Shown piece after piece: positions 1-9,712 of a DNA stretch of 64,000 nucleotides (positions within the stretch are counted from its first letter, which is position 1; every line of letters begins with the position of its first letter). The notes under the pieces are model-generated. The model was not told where the DNA came from. It did no database searches and saw only the letters and a program-made list of their open reading frames with translations. Both the position numbers and the translations under genes were made by a program. Origin of the DNA: Pseudomonas entomophila (GTDB lineage Bacteria; Pseudomonadota; Gammaproteobacteria; Pseudomonadales; Pseudomonadaceae); assembly GCF_023277925.1 (NCBI RefSeq), contig NZ_CP063832.1:5625501-5689500 (forward strand), given 5' to 3'.

Positions 1-1038
1 GCCGATATCGATACCCAGCTCCAGCGAGGCGGTGGCCACAAGCACCTGCAATTCACCGGCCTTGAGCCGTTGTTCGGCGGCCAGGCGATGTTCCTTGGCC
101 AGGCTGCCTTGGTGCGCGGCCACGGCGTCGTTGCCCAGGCGCTCACCAAGATGGCGGGTCAGGCGCTCGGCCAGGCGCCGAGTGTTGACGAACACCAGGG
201 TGGTGCGGTGCTCGCGGGCGAGGGTGGCGAGGCGGTCGTAGACCAGGCCCCAGACGTCAGTGGCCATCACCGCGCCGAGCGGCACGGGCGGCACCTCCAG
301 GGCTAGGTCGCGGTGACGGACATGGCCAATATCGACGATGGCGCAGGGGCGATCGTGCCCGACCAGGAACTCGGCCACGCGCTTCACCGGGCGCTGGGTG
401 GCGGACAGGCCGATGCGCCGCAATGGCCGCCCGGCCAAGGCCTGCAGGCGTTCCAGGCTCAACGCCAGGTGGCAGCCGCGTTTGTTGCCGGCCAGGGCGT
501 GGATCTCGTCGACGATCACCGTATGCACGCTGGCCAGGCCTTGGCGGCCGGACTCAGAGCCCAGGAGCACGTACAGCGACTCCGGCGTGGTCACCAGGAT
601 GTGCGGCGCCCGCTTGCGCATGGCGGCGCGTTCCTTCTGCGGGGTGTCGCCGGTGCGCACGGCGGTGGTGATGCGTGGCACCTTCAGCCCAAGCCGCTCG
701 AGGCTCCCGGCGATGCCTGCGAGTGGCGCCTCGAGGTTCAGGTGGATGTCGTTGGACAGCGCCTTGAGTGGCGAGACGTACACCACTTGGGTTTGCGTTG
801 GCAGTTCCCCATCGTTCGCCAGGCCCTGGCGGAACAGTTCGTCGAGCACGGCGAGGAAAGCGCTCAGGGTCTTGCCCGAGCCGGTCGGCGCGGCAAGCAG
901 CATCGACTGGCCAGCGTGGATCAACGGCCAGGCGCCGGCCTGGGCGTCGGTGACCGTGGTGAAGCGCTGGCGGAACCAGGTGGCGACGGCCGGGTGGAAC
1001 AGCTCGAGCACCGGGTGCGGATGGGCTGGCAAGTTCAT
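1..1038 (-). CDS. Lhr-type ATP-dependent DEAD/DEXH helicase, N-terminal part
   Basis: Partial gene: it begins at ATG 1038 and runs off the left edge, leaving 346 codons. Visible motifs in order are the Walker A motif in [15 protein letters not shown] (about residue 50), the TTPESL motif, the DEIH Walker B box, the LSATQRP motif III, and the start of the second RecA domain ([20 protein letters not shown]). The N-terminal part with an early PTGSGKT and DEIH is typical of Lhr-like superfamily 2 helicases, which in Pseudomonas usually exceed 1400 residues. Such proteins translocate on DNA or unwind RNA:DNA hybrids during repair. It is divergently oriented from the Nudix gene. The C-terminal winged-helix and Lhr-specific domains lie outside the window, so the exact subtype is inferred. 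Confidence 0.85.
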   Translation of the reverse strand, partial: MNLPAHPHPVLELFHPAVATWFRQRFTTVTDAQAGAWPLIHAGQSMLLAAPTGSGKTLSAFLAVLDELFRQGLANDGELPTQTQVVYVSPLKALSNDIHLNLEAPLAGIAGSLERLGLKVPRITTAVRTGDTPQKERAAMRKRAPHILVTTPESLYVLLGSESGRQGLASVHTVIVDEIHALAGNKRGCHLALSLERLQALAGRPLRRIGLSATQRPVKRVAEFLVGHDRPCAIVDIGHVRHRDLALEVPPVPLGAVMATDVWGLVYDRLATLAREHRTTLVFVNTRRLAERLTRHLGERLGNDAVAAHQGSLAKEHRLAAEQRLKAGELQVLVATASLELGIDIG

Positions 1039-1155
1039 GCGTTGGTTATGGCGGGGCGAGGGCGGATTGGCAAGGGGCCGTTCGTCTGCCTGTTCCGGCC
1101 CCTTCGCGGGTGATGTGCGTTATCCTCTGCGCCCTCGTTCGGAAAAGAGCCCCTC

Positions 1156-1569
1156 ATGCCCAAGACTATCCGCATCGCCGCCGCCCTGTTGATCGACCCG
1201 CAAGGCCGCACCCTGCTGGTGCGCAAGCGCGGCACCCAGGCGTTCATGCAGCCGGGCGGCAAGATCGATGCGGGCGAGTCGCCCGCCCAGGCGCTGGTGC
1301 GAGAGCTGCACGAAGAACTCGGGCTGCGGGTCGACCCTGGCCAGGCCGTGCATCTGGGCAGCTTCAGCGCACCCGCGGCGAACGAGCCCGGTTTCCTCGT
1401 CCAGGCCGAACTGTTCCGCGTTGACAGCGCCGAGGCCGTCACCCCAGCGGCGGAAATCGAGGAAGTGCGGTGGCTGGCCGTGAACCAGGCATCCGACCTG
1501 AACCTGGCGCCGCTGACCCGGGACCTGATCCTGCCGCTCTGGCGCGAGGGCCTCAACGCACCGCGCTGA
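1156..1569 (+). CDS. Nudix hydrolase, 137 aa
   Basis: A complete Nudix box GX5EX7REUXEEXGU is present: Gly35, Glu41, then Arg49-Glu50, Glu53-Glu54 and Gly56. These acidic residues hold the catalytic Mg2+, and the family hydrolyses nucleoside diphosphates linked to another moiety. The length fits a single-domain small Nudix enzyme, close to MutT/ADP-ribose pyrophosphatase-like proteins; the substrate cannot be read from sequence. The ATG follows a region divergent from the helicase gene. The last 17 bases overlap the 3' end of metR, which converges on it, so neither gene has room for a separate terminator. Confidence 0.9.
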   Translation: MPKTIRIAAALLIDPQGRTLLVRKRGTQAFMQPGGKIDAGESPAQALVRELHEELGLRVDPGQAVHLGSFSAPAANEPGFLVQAELFRVDSAEAVTPAAEIEEVRWLAVNQASDLNLAPLTRDLILPLWREGLNAPR

Positions 1570-2470
1570 CCCCGTCCAGGGTGGCGAACGAAGTATCCTT
1601 GGCGGTCAGCAGGAAGTCGCGCATGTACGGCGCATCGAGCATGTCGGTGCGCACTGCTGCGTAGAGCGTGGCGAACAGCCCCTTCTCGCCCAGGCGCTTG
1701 CCTTTCACGTAGCCTCGCGAGCTGTACTCATGCAGCGCCCAGTGCGGCATGCCGCATACACCACGGCCGCTGGCCACCAGTTGCATCATCATCACGGTCA
1801 GTTCCGAGGTGCGCACTGCCGCAGGCTCGATGTCGGCCGGCTCCAGGAAGCGGGTGAAGATGTCCAGGCGGTCGCGCTCCACCGGGTAGGTGATCAGGGT
1901 CTGGTCGAGCAGGTCCTGGGGCACGATGTACGGTTTGCCGGCCAGCGGGTGCTGGTTGGCCACGGCGAGCATGGCTTCGTAGGTGAACAGGGGGACGTAG
2001 GTGATGCCGGCCAGGTCCACTGGGTCGGAGGTCACCACCAGGTCGAGGTCGCCGCGGGCCAGGGCCGGCAGCGGCGCGAAGGCGAAGCCTGAGGCCAGGT
2101 CCAGCTCCACTTCCGGCCAGGCGTCACGGAACTGGTCGATGGTTGGCATCAGCCACTGGAAGCAGCTATGGCACTCGATGGCCATGTGCAGGCGCCCGGC
2201 GGTACCGCCGGCCAGGCGCGCGATATCGCGCTCGGCGCCGCGCAGCAGCGGCAATGTGGCATCGGCCAGTTGCAGCAGGCGCAGCCCGGCGCTGGTGAAG
2301 CGGATGGGTTTGGTCTTGCGTACGAACAACGGCAGGCCCAGTCGCTCTTCGAGCTCCTTGAACTGGTGCGACAATGCCGACTGCGTCAGATGCAGCCGCT
2401 CCGCGGCCTCCACCAGGCTGTCGGCTTCGCGCAGGGCGTGAAGGGTTTTCAAGTGGCGTATTTCCAGCAC
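1553..2470 (-). CDS. metR: LysR-type regulator MetR
   Basis: 305 aa LysR-type regulator. The N-terminal winged helix-turn-helix (about residues 3-60; SLVEAAERLHLTQSALS is the recognition region) is followed by a two-lobed effector-binding domain. The sequence closely matches what I know of Pseudomonas MetR, the activator of methionine synthesis genes that uses homocysteine as co-effector. The start is GTG 2470, chosen because GGAG sits eight bases upstream. It lies downstream of the large toxin-like gene on the same strand, but a strong GC-rich hairpin at 2555-2581 separates them, so independent transcription is likely. Its 3' end overlaps the Nudix gene tail to tail. Confidence 0.9.
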   Translation of the reverse strand: MLEIRHLKTLHALREADSLVEAAERLHLTQSALSHQFKELEERLGLPLFVRKTKPIRFTSAGLRLLQLADATLPLLRGAERDIARLAGGTAGRLHMAIECHSCFQWLMPTIDQFRDAWPEVELDLASGFAFAPLPALARGDLDLVVTSDPVDLAGITYVPLFTYEAMLAVANQHPLAGKPYIVPQDLLDQTLITYPVERDRLDIFTRFLEPADIEPAAVRTSELTVMMMQLVASGRGVCGMPHWALHEYSSRGYVKGKRLGEKGLFATLYAAVRTDMLDAPYMRDFLLTAKDTSFATLDGVSAVR

Positions 2471-2554
2471 GGTGAAACTCCAACGTTATTCAGGCGCAGG
2501 CTGATCAAAGATGTTGAGTTTCCCTCATGTTGATGGTGGATGTCGATGCATCAC

Positions 2555-2581
2555 GCAAGGGGCCCGGGCCGGGCCCCTTGC
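2555..2581 (-). terminator. GC-rich perfect hairpin after the large toxin-like gene
   Basis: An 11-bp perfect stem (GCAAGGGGCCC with its complement) around a 5-base loop lies seven bases past the stop codon of the 1800-aa gene. There is no U-tract on the minus strand, so it is either a Rho-assisted terminator or an RNA 3'-end stabiliser. Confidence 0.55.
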
Positions 2582-2587
2582 GGTCGA

Positions 2588-5500
2588 TCAGAAGAGCGTC
2601 GCGAAGTGCTTGCGAGCGATGGGCCGCGTCAGCTCACCTCGCCAGATCTGCTCGACGTGGGTGTCCTGCCATTCCCGCCCCAGGCGCCGTTGAGGGATGG
2701 TCTTCAAGTGTGCTTTGACGAACGCCTCGAAAGAGGGATTCGCCTTGTCGAAGTGGAAATGGGCATACCACAGTGGACGTGGCGAGGCTTCCCGGGTGTC
2801 GAGTACCACGAATTCCTGGAGGAAGTCTCGGCGGCCATCGCTGGTCCGTCGCAGCTCTACCAGTGCGCCCTCCTTCTCGATCCGGACCAGGCCCGCTTCG
2901 TGCAGATAATCAAGCTGTCCGCCATTCGGTTGGTGAGTACCCATGATGTAGCCGACGCGCAGTGCCTTGCCATGCCGCGTCGACTCCCGTGCCATGTCGC
3001 GCAACCGTTGTACCAGGCTGTCGTCGTGCGCCTGCTCGGCGATGCGCGAGGCGAGGTTTTCCAGGTCGGTGGCCTTGAACTGCATGAGATCGTCAAGGCT
3101 CGCGCCGTCCATGCCTTGGTTGGCGTGCTGCTGTACCTTGCCTCGATACGCTTGCAGTTCGTCCAGTTGACGTCTGGCCTCGGTGCGCAACTCCTTCAGG
3201 GATACGCCACTACCAGCGGTGGGAGCCGTGTCTGGATTGGTCAGGGTGAATTTCCCCGAGCGATCCTGATGATAGAGTTCGGTTCGCCCGTTGACGCCGG
3301 TGATGCGGTACACGTTGGGGCTTTGCTGGTCGGGTTCACCGATCAGCAGGCGGTTGTCGGTGGTCTCGAATACGCGGGGCTGTTGGGTACCTTTCCTGCT
3401 GGACAGCGGCGCTGGCTTGGTTTTATTGAGCAGCAGCCCTTTGAAATGCGCTTCATAGGCCGTCAATGATGTCTCCAGGCGCTGCGCGGCAGCGGGCTCG
3501 ATGTACGTTGCATAGCTATCGAGCCAATATTTCAACTGATGGCGAAAACGTTCGGAATGCTGTAGCGACGTCGTCATGATGGCGACACGTTGTGCGGCGG
3601 AGGCTTTTGTTTCACCCAGCTGATGCAGGGCATACAGTGCGCGGTCCAGTGTTGCTCTCGGTTCCTTCATCAACAATTGCAGGCGGATGCCGGCGCCGCT
3701 CAAGGCCTGGCCCGGTTTGACCAACAACGCAGTCAGTTGGCCGACAGCCATGTAGTTCAGGACGGGATCGGTAAAAGCGCTCAGGGTGCCGTCGATGGTG
3801 TTCAGCAAGTCCCGATGTTCGCCCGCCTGTCGTACCTGCTTGCGCCAAGTGCGTAGATGGGTGACTTGCTCGCGGATATCGTCTACAGCCGCCAGTGCGT
3901 TCAGTCGGGCCTGGTTCATGTTGGCCCTCAGCGTGGACAACTGCTGGGTTTTGATCTGGAACTGCTTGTCATCGAGGTCCGGCGTGAGTTCGACGGATTT
4001 TTGCTGAAGACGTAGCTTGAGATGATCGACTTCATCCATCGCGAGGGTGAGTTGGGTACTGGCTTCTCTGCTGAGGCGTTGACGACCATTGCAAATGAGT
4101 ATGGCCAGGTCGTTCGCCTGATCTTGCGCCCTTTTGCGAATCCGCCCGGCGGCAACCTGCTGGAATGCCTGGCAATCACGGTGAATGCGTTCTGCGTCGG
4201 CGAGGGTGCTTTTCAGCGAAGCCTTCAGTGGCGCGTCGAGCTTTCCCTGTTGTTCCAAGGCGCGCTTCATTTGCTGATTGAGCTCGTTGGCACGAGGTTG
4301 CAGTACTTGCAGGTCGCGGGTAATGCTGTCGCGCAGGCGGTTGTGCTGGCGATAGGCATGGTCTCGCCACCAGCGTGGCAGGCGTTCGCGTATCGCGGCG
4401 GGCCAGAGGGGGTCGAGCGTATCGGCGACACGGCCAAGTGCTTGTCCGCCACCGCTGCCTGCCCCCTGGCGGTGTACACCATAGAGCGCGAAGTGCGTAT
4501 CCCACTGGCCGTGCTCGTCTTGAGCAATGGCGCGTTTCCACTTGTGGCGGGTGTTGCCATCCAACTGCCAGGTGTGGGCGGTCGTGTCCCAGCTCACTTT
4601 GTAGGTTTGCTTGCCGACCAGGATGAAGTTGCCTTCGGTATGCCGATAGATGCCTCGGTATTTGCCATGGGTGGCCGGTTGCAGTCCCTCCAGTGACAGT
4701 GGCTGCTCATACTCCAGCCCGGTGAAACGGTCGAGGCTGCGTTGAGGCAATGAATTCTCGCGCAGGTGTACGGTCCCGTTACTCAGTTCACGGATACGGC
4801 GCATCCTCGCCGCTCGACGCAGGGACGCGGTATTGAGGCCAATACCGACGCCGAGAGCGTCCATTGCGACATCGACCAGCGAGACGATCAAGTCGTTGAT
4901 AGCTTGCAGGACGTCACTGGGCGAGCCTTTGGAAAGCGCTTTCACCACCTCGGTGGCACTGACGAATGCGTCGTAGGCGCTGATCGGTAGCCCCAGGAAC
5001 GGGATCGCCCCCAGGGCGATCTTGAACCCTATCAGCACGCCAGCGCTCTGCCCGGCCAAATGCTCGAAGAACAGGTCCAGGTTGGAGCGCGACGTCGCGC
5101 GATGTTCCATCACCAGGCGCCCTCGATGGGCCTCGAGCAGGTGGGCGGCCAGTGAGGTGGTGGCGGGCCAGGCGGTACCTACACCTATCATGCGGTCGAA
5201 ATGGCGAATGCGCGCTTCGCGCAGCCGTGTGCGATGGGCGCCAGGGTTTCCGCTCAGTGCCCGGCTGACGAGGTAGTCGTCGCGTTCATCGAACAGCGCC
5301 AGCCGCGCTTGTTCGAGACTGTCGTACTGGCGCAGCCCGTGGGTCGGGTGATCGGGACGATAGAGCAAGGTGACCTTGCTGGCGCGGTCCTCGATGAACG
5401 TCACCCCCGACAGTGTCGTGGATTGCTCGTCGGTATCCTTGCCGCCAGCCGTCAACTGGGCGGGCAACAATTGAATGTCATGGCCGTCGGCCTGGAAGGC

Positions 5501-7990
5501 CGATCGGCTGTCGGCATCGATTGCCACGCAAAGGATCGCGTGACCGACGCTATCCAAGTCCCCTCGTTGGTGATACAGCAGGTTTTGCAACTTCAGCATC
5601 AAACGGTGTGGGGCGATCAGGCACTCTCGGCGGTAGGCATGGGCATATTCCGACTCAGTGGGGTCGCTGAAGGCGGCATGGAGCGCCGATTCGTAGCGCC
5701 CAGCGAGGTCCAGGCGGTGTGCCAGGCCTAGCAAGTATTTGCGATCGAGGCCTTTCTCGATGGACTGCCCTGGCGGCTGCCCATCGGCGCGCTTGGGTTT
5801 GACGAAATTCAGGCGTTCCAGCATGGTGCTGTCGATGTTTTGCAACAGCAGGCCTTCAAGCGTGACCTCCTCGGTCTCCAGGCTTGCGGTCAGCACTGGT
5901 CGGGTCGGTGTTCCTGGAGCGCCACTGCCGACGACCGGATGATTGCGCCAACTTGTCGATAGCGGGAGTTGCAGAAGAATCCGGCCACCGTCGAAACCAT
6001 CGAAATCCTGTCTCAGGGTTTTCGACACCCATTTCTGGCAGAACGCCTCGCGCTCCGGCAGGTCGCGATCCATCAGCGCCTGGCTGTCGCGCAAGGCTGC
6101 CAAGTAGTCAGTGGCCATGGTCTTGAAGGCGGTGCGCACCTCTTCGGTCATCTTGGCGAAGGCGGTTGGTGAGCTGCCTAACCTGCTTGCAAGCTGTTGC
6201 TCCTCTTTCAGGTGGGAGAGCGCCGCCTCCCGCGCGCCCTGCCAGGACACCTGCAGGTGTAGGCCCAGGGTCTGTCTTGCCTGCGGTAGTTCAACCGCCG
6301 CGGCGTCGAGCCCCTTCTCGTTCTGCAGGGTCTGCCAGGCTTGGCGCGCATGCGCCAGTTGTGCGTCCAGTGCATGGGCAAGGCTGTCGCCGACGATGGG
6401 CTCGATGCGAAGCGACAGTTCTGGGCCGTGCTGGCCCAGATAATCAGCGAGCGCGGCCTGGTCGTCACACTGCAACAGCCCCCCAGGCCCACCGACCCAG
6501 TAAATGGCGAAGGGTTGGCGGGTGTCAGGGGTGTCCTGGGGCGTACGCCTGGCGATGACCACGACCTCGTGCAGTGCCTGTTCGCGTGTGCTGCCTGCCA
6601 GGTCGCCAGGCGTCGAGCACAATACGGCGGAAGCCGTCAGCACGCTGTCATCATGTGGCTTGAATAGTGATTCGACCAATGCGAGCACGCCAGCCGTCAG
6701 TTCGCCCAGCAACCGTTTCATTCGGGCATGGGCAAGCAAAGCTTGGCTGTGAGCAGTCACCAGAGCGGGAGGCGCTGTGACCGGGCGGGCGTCGGAGTGC
6801 CATTTCGCCGAGGCCAGGATGGCATCGATCTGGACCTGAGCGGCATCACGCGCCTTGAGCAGAATACCTTGTTGTCGCTGGCACTCCTCGAGGTCTTGCG
6901 GGGAAAGCTGTGCCAACTTCTCCAGTTGTTGAGCGACAAGCCGGACGCGCGTTGACCAGGGTACCTCCATGCCAAGTGGCGCCAGCTCGAACAGCGAGCG
7001 ACCAGGGTGGTCGTCGTCTTCGGTGGATTCAAGGGCAAATGGCATGGCGAAAACCGTTGGATGGCGCCATTCGCCATGGAGTCGATCAGCCAGCGCCAAT
7101 GCTGCGGCGGCGTCGCCAAGGCCTGCACCGGGGTCATGGCCGAGTGTTGCCAGCAGGCTGTTCTCCAGGTGTTCGAAGACAGTGTCGAAACCTTCGTCGA
7201 TCGAGCTCAGTGACGTGTAGATGATTTGCCCGCAAGCCCCCCCAAGCTTGGATTCCAGAGCCTGGCGTGACGCGTGATGGCTGAGGGTTTCGCTGCTACC
7301 GGGGGAGTAAAGGGTCAGTGCCGGTTCGCCTTCGATACTGAAGATCAGCGCTCCGGGCTCGCAGGTGGGGGTTTCGATGAACAGTTGGCGATTGTCCAGC
7401 CGCAGCGACTCAGGATTGTCCATGACGCCGAGTACAGGGTGTAGCTCCGCCGCCGAGGGATCACTGGCGAAGGCGATATCGACGGTGGCTTCGAAGTGGC
7501 GTCGGTACTGGGCGCGAGCTTGTTCCTTGCGGCTCTTTGGCGTTCCTTTGGCACGCTCCCCCCAATAGCTGCTCCAGCGCTGTCGAACAAGGCTTGAGAG
7601 ATTCAGAGCGGCCAGACGTTCCAGCAACTTGCTGGGTGGCTGGGGCAGCGCCCCAGGTTTACCCGTGAAGCGTGCGTGAAGGTCAATCATGGGGTGGGCG
7701 GCGTGGTGTTGGGCCCAGGCAGTCAATGCAACGAGATCGACAGGTTGTGGCGGCTGCGTCGTTTCAAGTAACAGGGCGACTTGCTTGGGGTCTATATCCA
7801 GCGTTTCCTTCAGCCAAGCGCCAATGACCTGGCGAACGCCAGGCGCCTGACTCAGCAGTGCATTGAATGTCCGTCGCAGGTCCTCGCACGTTTTGCGCGC
7901 TCGATGCACAACAGGGATGTCCGGCGGCACGGCATTCAATGCTTGGGGCATCAGTGCAAAGGGAGGGAGGGGGTGTGTCTGCTCGTCCAT
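2588..7990 (-). CDS. Large toxin-like protein (DUF6543/dermonecrotic-toxin-like), 1800 aa
   Basis: A giant single-gene unit. I choose ATG 7990 (MDEQTHPL...) because AAGGA lies seven bases upstream; an in-frame ATG at 8032 has no Shine-Dalgarno. The protein is mostly soluble and Leu/Arg/Gln-rich. About residues 720-930 resemble the DUF6543 'dermonecrotic toxin' region common in large Pseudomonas proteins. A hydrophobic block at about 980-1052 (FKIALGAIPFLGLPIS, then a second stretch) could insert in membranes. About 1205-1395 is strongly heptad-like, so a coiled coil is probable. The C-terminus has a conserved-looking His/Asp/Phe-rich patch (YAHFHFDKA near 1742-1750). There is no signal peptide. 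Known members are often called toxins on weak grounds. A translocated toxin is inference; no catalytic site is recognised. Confidence 0.6.
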   Translation of the reverse strand: MDEQTHPLPPFALMPQALNAVPPDIPVVHRARKTCEDLRRTFNALLSQAPGVRQVIGAWLKETLDIDPKQVALLLETTQPPQPVDLVALTAWAQHHAAHPMIDLHARFTGKPGALPQPPSKLLERLAALNLSSLVRQRWSSYWGERAKGTPKSRKEQARAQYRRHFEATVDIAFASDPSAAELHPVLGVMDNPESLRLDNRQLFIETPTCEPGALIFSIEGEPALTLYSPGSSETLSHHASRQALESKLGGACGQIIYTSLSSIDEGFDTVFEHLENSLLATLGHDPGAGLGDAAAALALADRLHGEWRHPTVFAMPFALESTEDDDHPGRSLFELAPLGMEVPWSTRVRLVAQQLEKLAQLSPQDLEECQRQQGILLKARDAAQVQIDAILASAKWHSDARPVTAPPALVTAHSQALLAHARMKRLLGELTAGVLALVESLFKPHDDSVLTASAVLCSTPGDLAGSTREQALHEVVVIARRTPQDTPDTRQPFAIYWVGGPGGLLQCDDQAALADYLGQHGPELSLRIEPIVGDSLAHALDAQLAHARQAWQTLQNEKGLDAAAVELPQARQTLGLHLQVSWQGAREAALSHLKEEQQLASRLGSSPTAFAKMTEEVRTAFKTMATDYLAALRDSQALMDRDLPEREAFCQKWVSKTLRQDFDGFDGGRILLQLPLSTSWRNHPVVGSGAPGTPTRPVLTASLETEEVTLEGLLLQNIDSTMLERLNFVKPKRADGQPPGQSIEKGLDRKYLLGLAHRLDLAGRYESALHAAFSDPTESEYAHAYRRECLIAPHRLMLKLQNLLYHQRGDLDSVGHAILCVAIDADSRSAFQADGHDIQLLPAQLTAGGKDTDEQSTTLSGVTFIEDRASKVTLLYRPDHPTHGLRQYDSLEQARLALFDERDDYLVSRALSGNPGAHRTRLREARIRHFDRMIGVGTAWPATTSLAAHLLEAHRGRLVMEHRATSRSNLDLFFEHLAGQSAGVLIGFKIALGAIPFLGLPISAYDAFVSATEVVKALSKGSPSDVLQAINDLIVSLVDVAMDALGVGIGLNTASLRRAARMRRIRELSNGTVHLRENSLPQRSLDRFTGLEYEQPLSLEGLQPATHGKYRGIYRHTEGNFILVGKQTYKVSWDTTAHTWQLDGNTRHKWKRAIAQDEHGQWDTHFALYGVHRQGAGSGGGQALGRVADTLDPLWPAAIRERLPRWWRDHAYRQHNRLRDSITRDLQVLQPRANELNQQMKRALEQQGKLDAPLKASLKSTLADAERIHRDCQAFQQVAAGRIRKRAQDQANDLAILICNGRQRLSREASTQLTLAMDEVDHLKLRLQQKSVELTPDLDDKQFQIKTQQLSTLRANMNQARLNALAAVDDIREQVTHLRTWRKQVRQAGEHRDLLNTIDGTLSAFTDPVLNYMAVGQLTALLVKPGQALSGAGIRLQLLMKEPRATLDRALYALHQLGETKASAAQRVAIMTTSLQHSERFRHQLKYWLDSYATYIEPAAAQRLETSLTAYEAHFKGLLLNKTKPAPLSSRKGTQQPRVFETTDNRLLIGEPDQQSPNVYRITGVNGRTELYHQDRSGKFTLTNPDTAPTAGSGVSLKELRTEARRQLDELQAYRGKVQQHANQGMDGASLDDLMQFKATDLENLASRIAEQAHDDSLVQRLRDMARESTRHGKALRVGYIMGTHQPNGGQLDYLHEAGLVRIEKEGALVELRRTSDGRRDFLQEFVVLDTREASPRPLWYAHFHFDKANPSFEAFVKAHLKTIPQRRLGREWQDTHVEQIWRGELTRPIARKHFATLF

Positions 7991-8187
7991 CGGTCGGTCC
8001 TTCTTGAAAGTTGTCGAATAGGGCAACGTCATTGAAGGGAACGATGGCGCTTGTTGGGGTGTAATTAGTTATCGTGCCTGGCCATTCGGCAGGATTCATC
8101 AAACTGTCACGGTTTTGTGGCAGCGCGCTGGCATGAAAGTCATCAGTCTCGCGCTCTACTGGGGATCTGCATTCTGGTGTTTCTTTC

Positions 8188-9183
8188 ATGCGGGCGTTTT
8201 TACTTTTCTTCTTTCTACTGGTCAGCGTGCCGGCGAGCTTCGCCGAGGGACGCTGTGACGTCCATGTGCCGGTGCAACGGGCCGAGCTGGGCGAGCTGAG
8301 CCTGGTCTACCAGAGCGTCGGCGCGCCCCGCGACCCTACGCTGCTGTTGGTGATGGGGCTGGGCGGGCAATTGATCCACTGGCCGGATGACGTGGTCGAG
8401 GCCTTGTGCCGCCAGGGCTTTCGAGTGATCCGCTACGACAACCGCGATGTCGGCCTGTCGCGCTGGAACCAGCTACCGGCCTCGGCCAACCTGACCATCG
8501 AACTGCTGCGCTACAAGCTGGGACTGCCGGTGTCGGCGCCCTACACGTTGACCGACATGGCCAGTGATGGGGTGCGCCTGATGGATGCCTTGGAGATCCG
8601 CCAGTTCCACGTGCTGGGGGTGAGCATGGGCGGGATGATCGCCCAGCACATTGCGGCAATGGCCCCGGAACGAGTGCGCAGCCTGACGCTGGTGATGTCC
8701 AGTTCGGGCGCGGCTGGCTTGCCGGCACCCAACCCGGCGTTGGTGCAGTTGCTGGCGCGGCGCGGCGCGCCGAGCCGCGAGGTGGCCATTGAGCAGCAGG
8801 CTGATCTGCTGGCGGCGCTGGGCAGTCCGCAAGTGCCTGACGACCGCGCAGCCTTGTTGGAGCAGGCGGCGGTATCCTATGACCGTGCGTTCAATCCGGA
8901 TGGGGTGAAGCGGCAGATCATGGCGATCCTGGCCGAACCGAGCCGAGTCGAATTGCTCAACCAGCTGCGGGTACCGACGCTGGTGGTTCATGGCACGGCC
9001 GATCCGCTGCTACCGGTAATGCACGGGGTGCACCTGGCGGCGCATATCCAGGGTAGCCAGTTGCGGTTGATCCCAGGCTTGGCGCATCGTTTCCAGGAGC
9101 CGTTCAAGGCGCCGTTGCTCGGGGCAGTCCTGCCCTACCTGCAGGCGCATCGGCAGGATGTCACGCACATCGCCCGGCTTTAG
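8188..9183 (+). CDS. Exported alpha/beta hydrolase, 331 aa
   Basis: An N-terminal hydrophobic signal peptide (residues 1-20, cleavage near ASFAEG) is followed by an alpha/beta-hydrolase fold. The oxyanion region [10 protein letters not shown], the nucleophile elbow GVSMGGM (Ser in G-x-S-x-G), a late acid in HGTADPLLP and the catalytic His in GLAHRF form a recognisable Ser-Asp-His triad. It is probably periplasmic and could act on esters or lactones; the substrate is unknown. It is divergent from the 1800-aa gene, with a 197-base spacer. A REP pair follows downstream. Confidence 0.85.
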   Translation: MRAFLLFFFLLVSVPASFAEGRCDVHVPVQRAELGELSLVYQSVGAPRDPTLLLVMGLGGQLIHWPDDVVEALCRQGFRVIRYDNRDVGLSRWNQLPASANLTIELLRYKLGLPVSAPYTLTDMASDGVRLMDALEIRQFHVLGVSMGGMIAQHIAAMAPERVRSLTLVMSSSGAAGLPAPNPALVQLLARRGAPSREVAIEQQADLLAALGSPQVPDDRAALLEQAAVSYDRAFNPDGVKRQIMAILAEPSRVELLNQLRVPTLVVHGTADPLLPVMHGVHLAAHIQGSQLRLIPGLAHRFQEPFKAPLLGAVLPYLQAHRQDVTHIARL

Positions 9184-9250
9184 AACGTCGCCTCGTTGGC
9201 AAGTCGGCTTTCATGGCACAGAACTCGATCCATCGACTTGACATGACCTC

Positions 9251-9335
9251 TGTAGGAGCGGCTTTAGCCGCGATCACCCGCAAGTCGAGTGCCGCTCATC
9301 GCAATTCCCGCATCGCGGCTGAAGCCGCTCCTACA
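9251..9335. repeat. REP inverted pair, TGTAGGAGCGGC type
   Basis: TGTAGGAGCGGCTTTAGCCG at the left is matched by its near-complement CGGCTGAAGCCGCTCCTACA at the right, with about 35 bases between. This is the standard paired Pseudomonas REP arrangement, placed between two convergent genes. Confidence 0.9.
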
Positions 9336-9349
9336 GGGGATTGCTGGCT

Positions 9350-9685
9350 TCAGTGCATCCTCACCCAGACACTCACCAGCACCGTCGCCGCCAGCAGCCA
9401 GGCCACGGTGGCCAGCGCCAGCGATACCTCCAGGCGTAGCCGGTCGACCAGCACGTACAAGGTCGCCAGATAGACGAAGTAGGGAATGATCGACCACATC
9501 CCGAACAGGATGGTGGCCTTAAGGTCCTCGAGCGACCGCCCCTTGCCGACAATGTAGTGGGCGATCAGGGCGAAAGTGGGAAACAGCGGCACCAGGCCGG
9601 CAATGTAGTAGTTGCGGGTCTTCGACAGGATCGCCAGAAGCACCACCACGCCGGCGCCCAGGGCCGCTTTGAATACCAGGTCCAC
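9350..9685 (-). CDS. glpM: GlpM family inner-membrane protein
   Basis: 111 aa with a GTG start at 9685 (GGAAA upstream). It has four hydrophobic segments: about residues 4-20, 28-47, 58-80 and 88-108. The sequence (SKTRNYYIAGLVPLFPTFAL, then LFGMWSIIPYFVYL) matches Pseudomonas GlpM, a small membrane protein linked in P. aeruginosa to glycerol metabolism and alginate production. The biochemical function is not established. It lies 27 bases downstream of aauR on the same strand and may be read from the same transcript. Confidence 0.85.
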   Translation of the reverse strand: MDLVFKAALGAGVVVLLAILSKTRNYYIAGLVPLFPTFALIAHYIVGKGRSLEDLKATILFGMWSIIPYFVYLATLYVLVDRLRLEVSLALATVAWLLAATVLVSVWVRMH

Positions 9686-9712
9686 GTTTGATTTCCAGGT
9701 TGAGATTGCCGA

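Noticed and set aside
7991..8032. Extended N-terminus of the toxin-like protein from ATG 8032
   Set aside because: No Shine-Dalgarno precedes it, whereas AAGGA sits correctly before ATG 7990.
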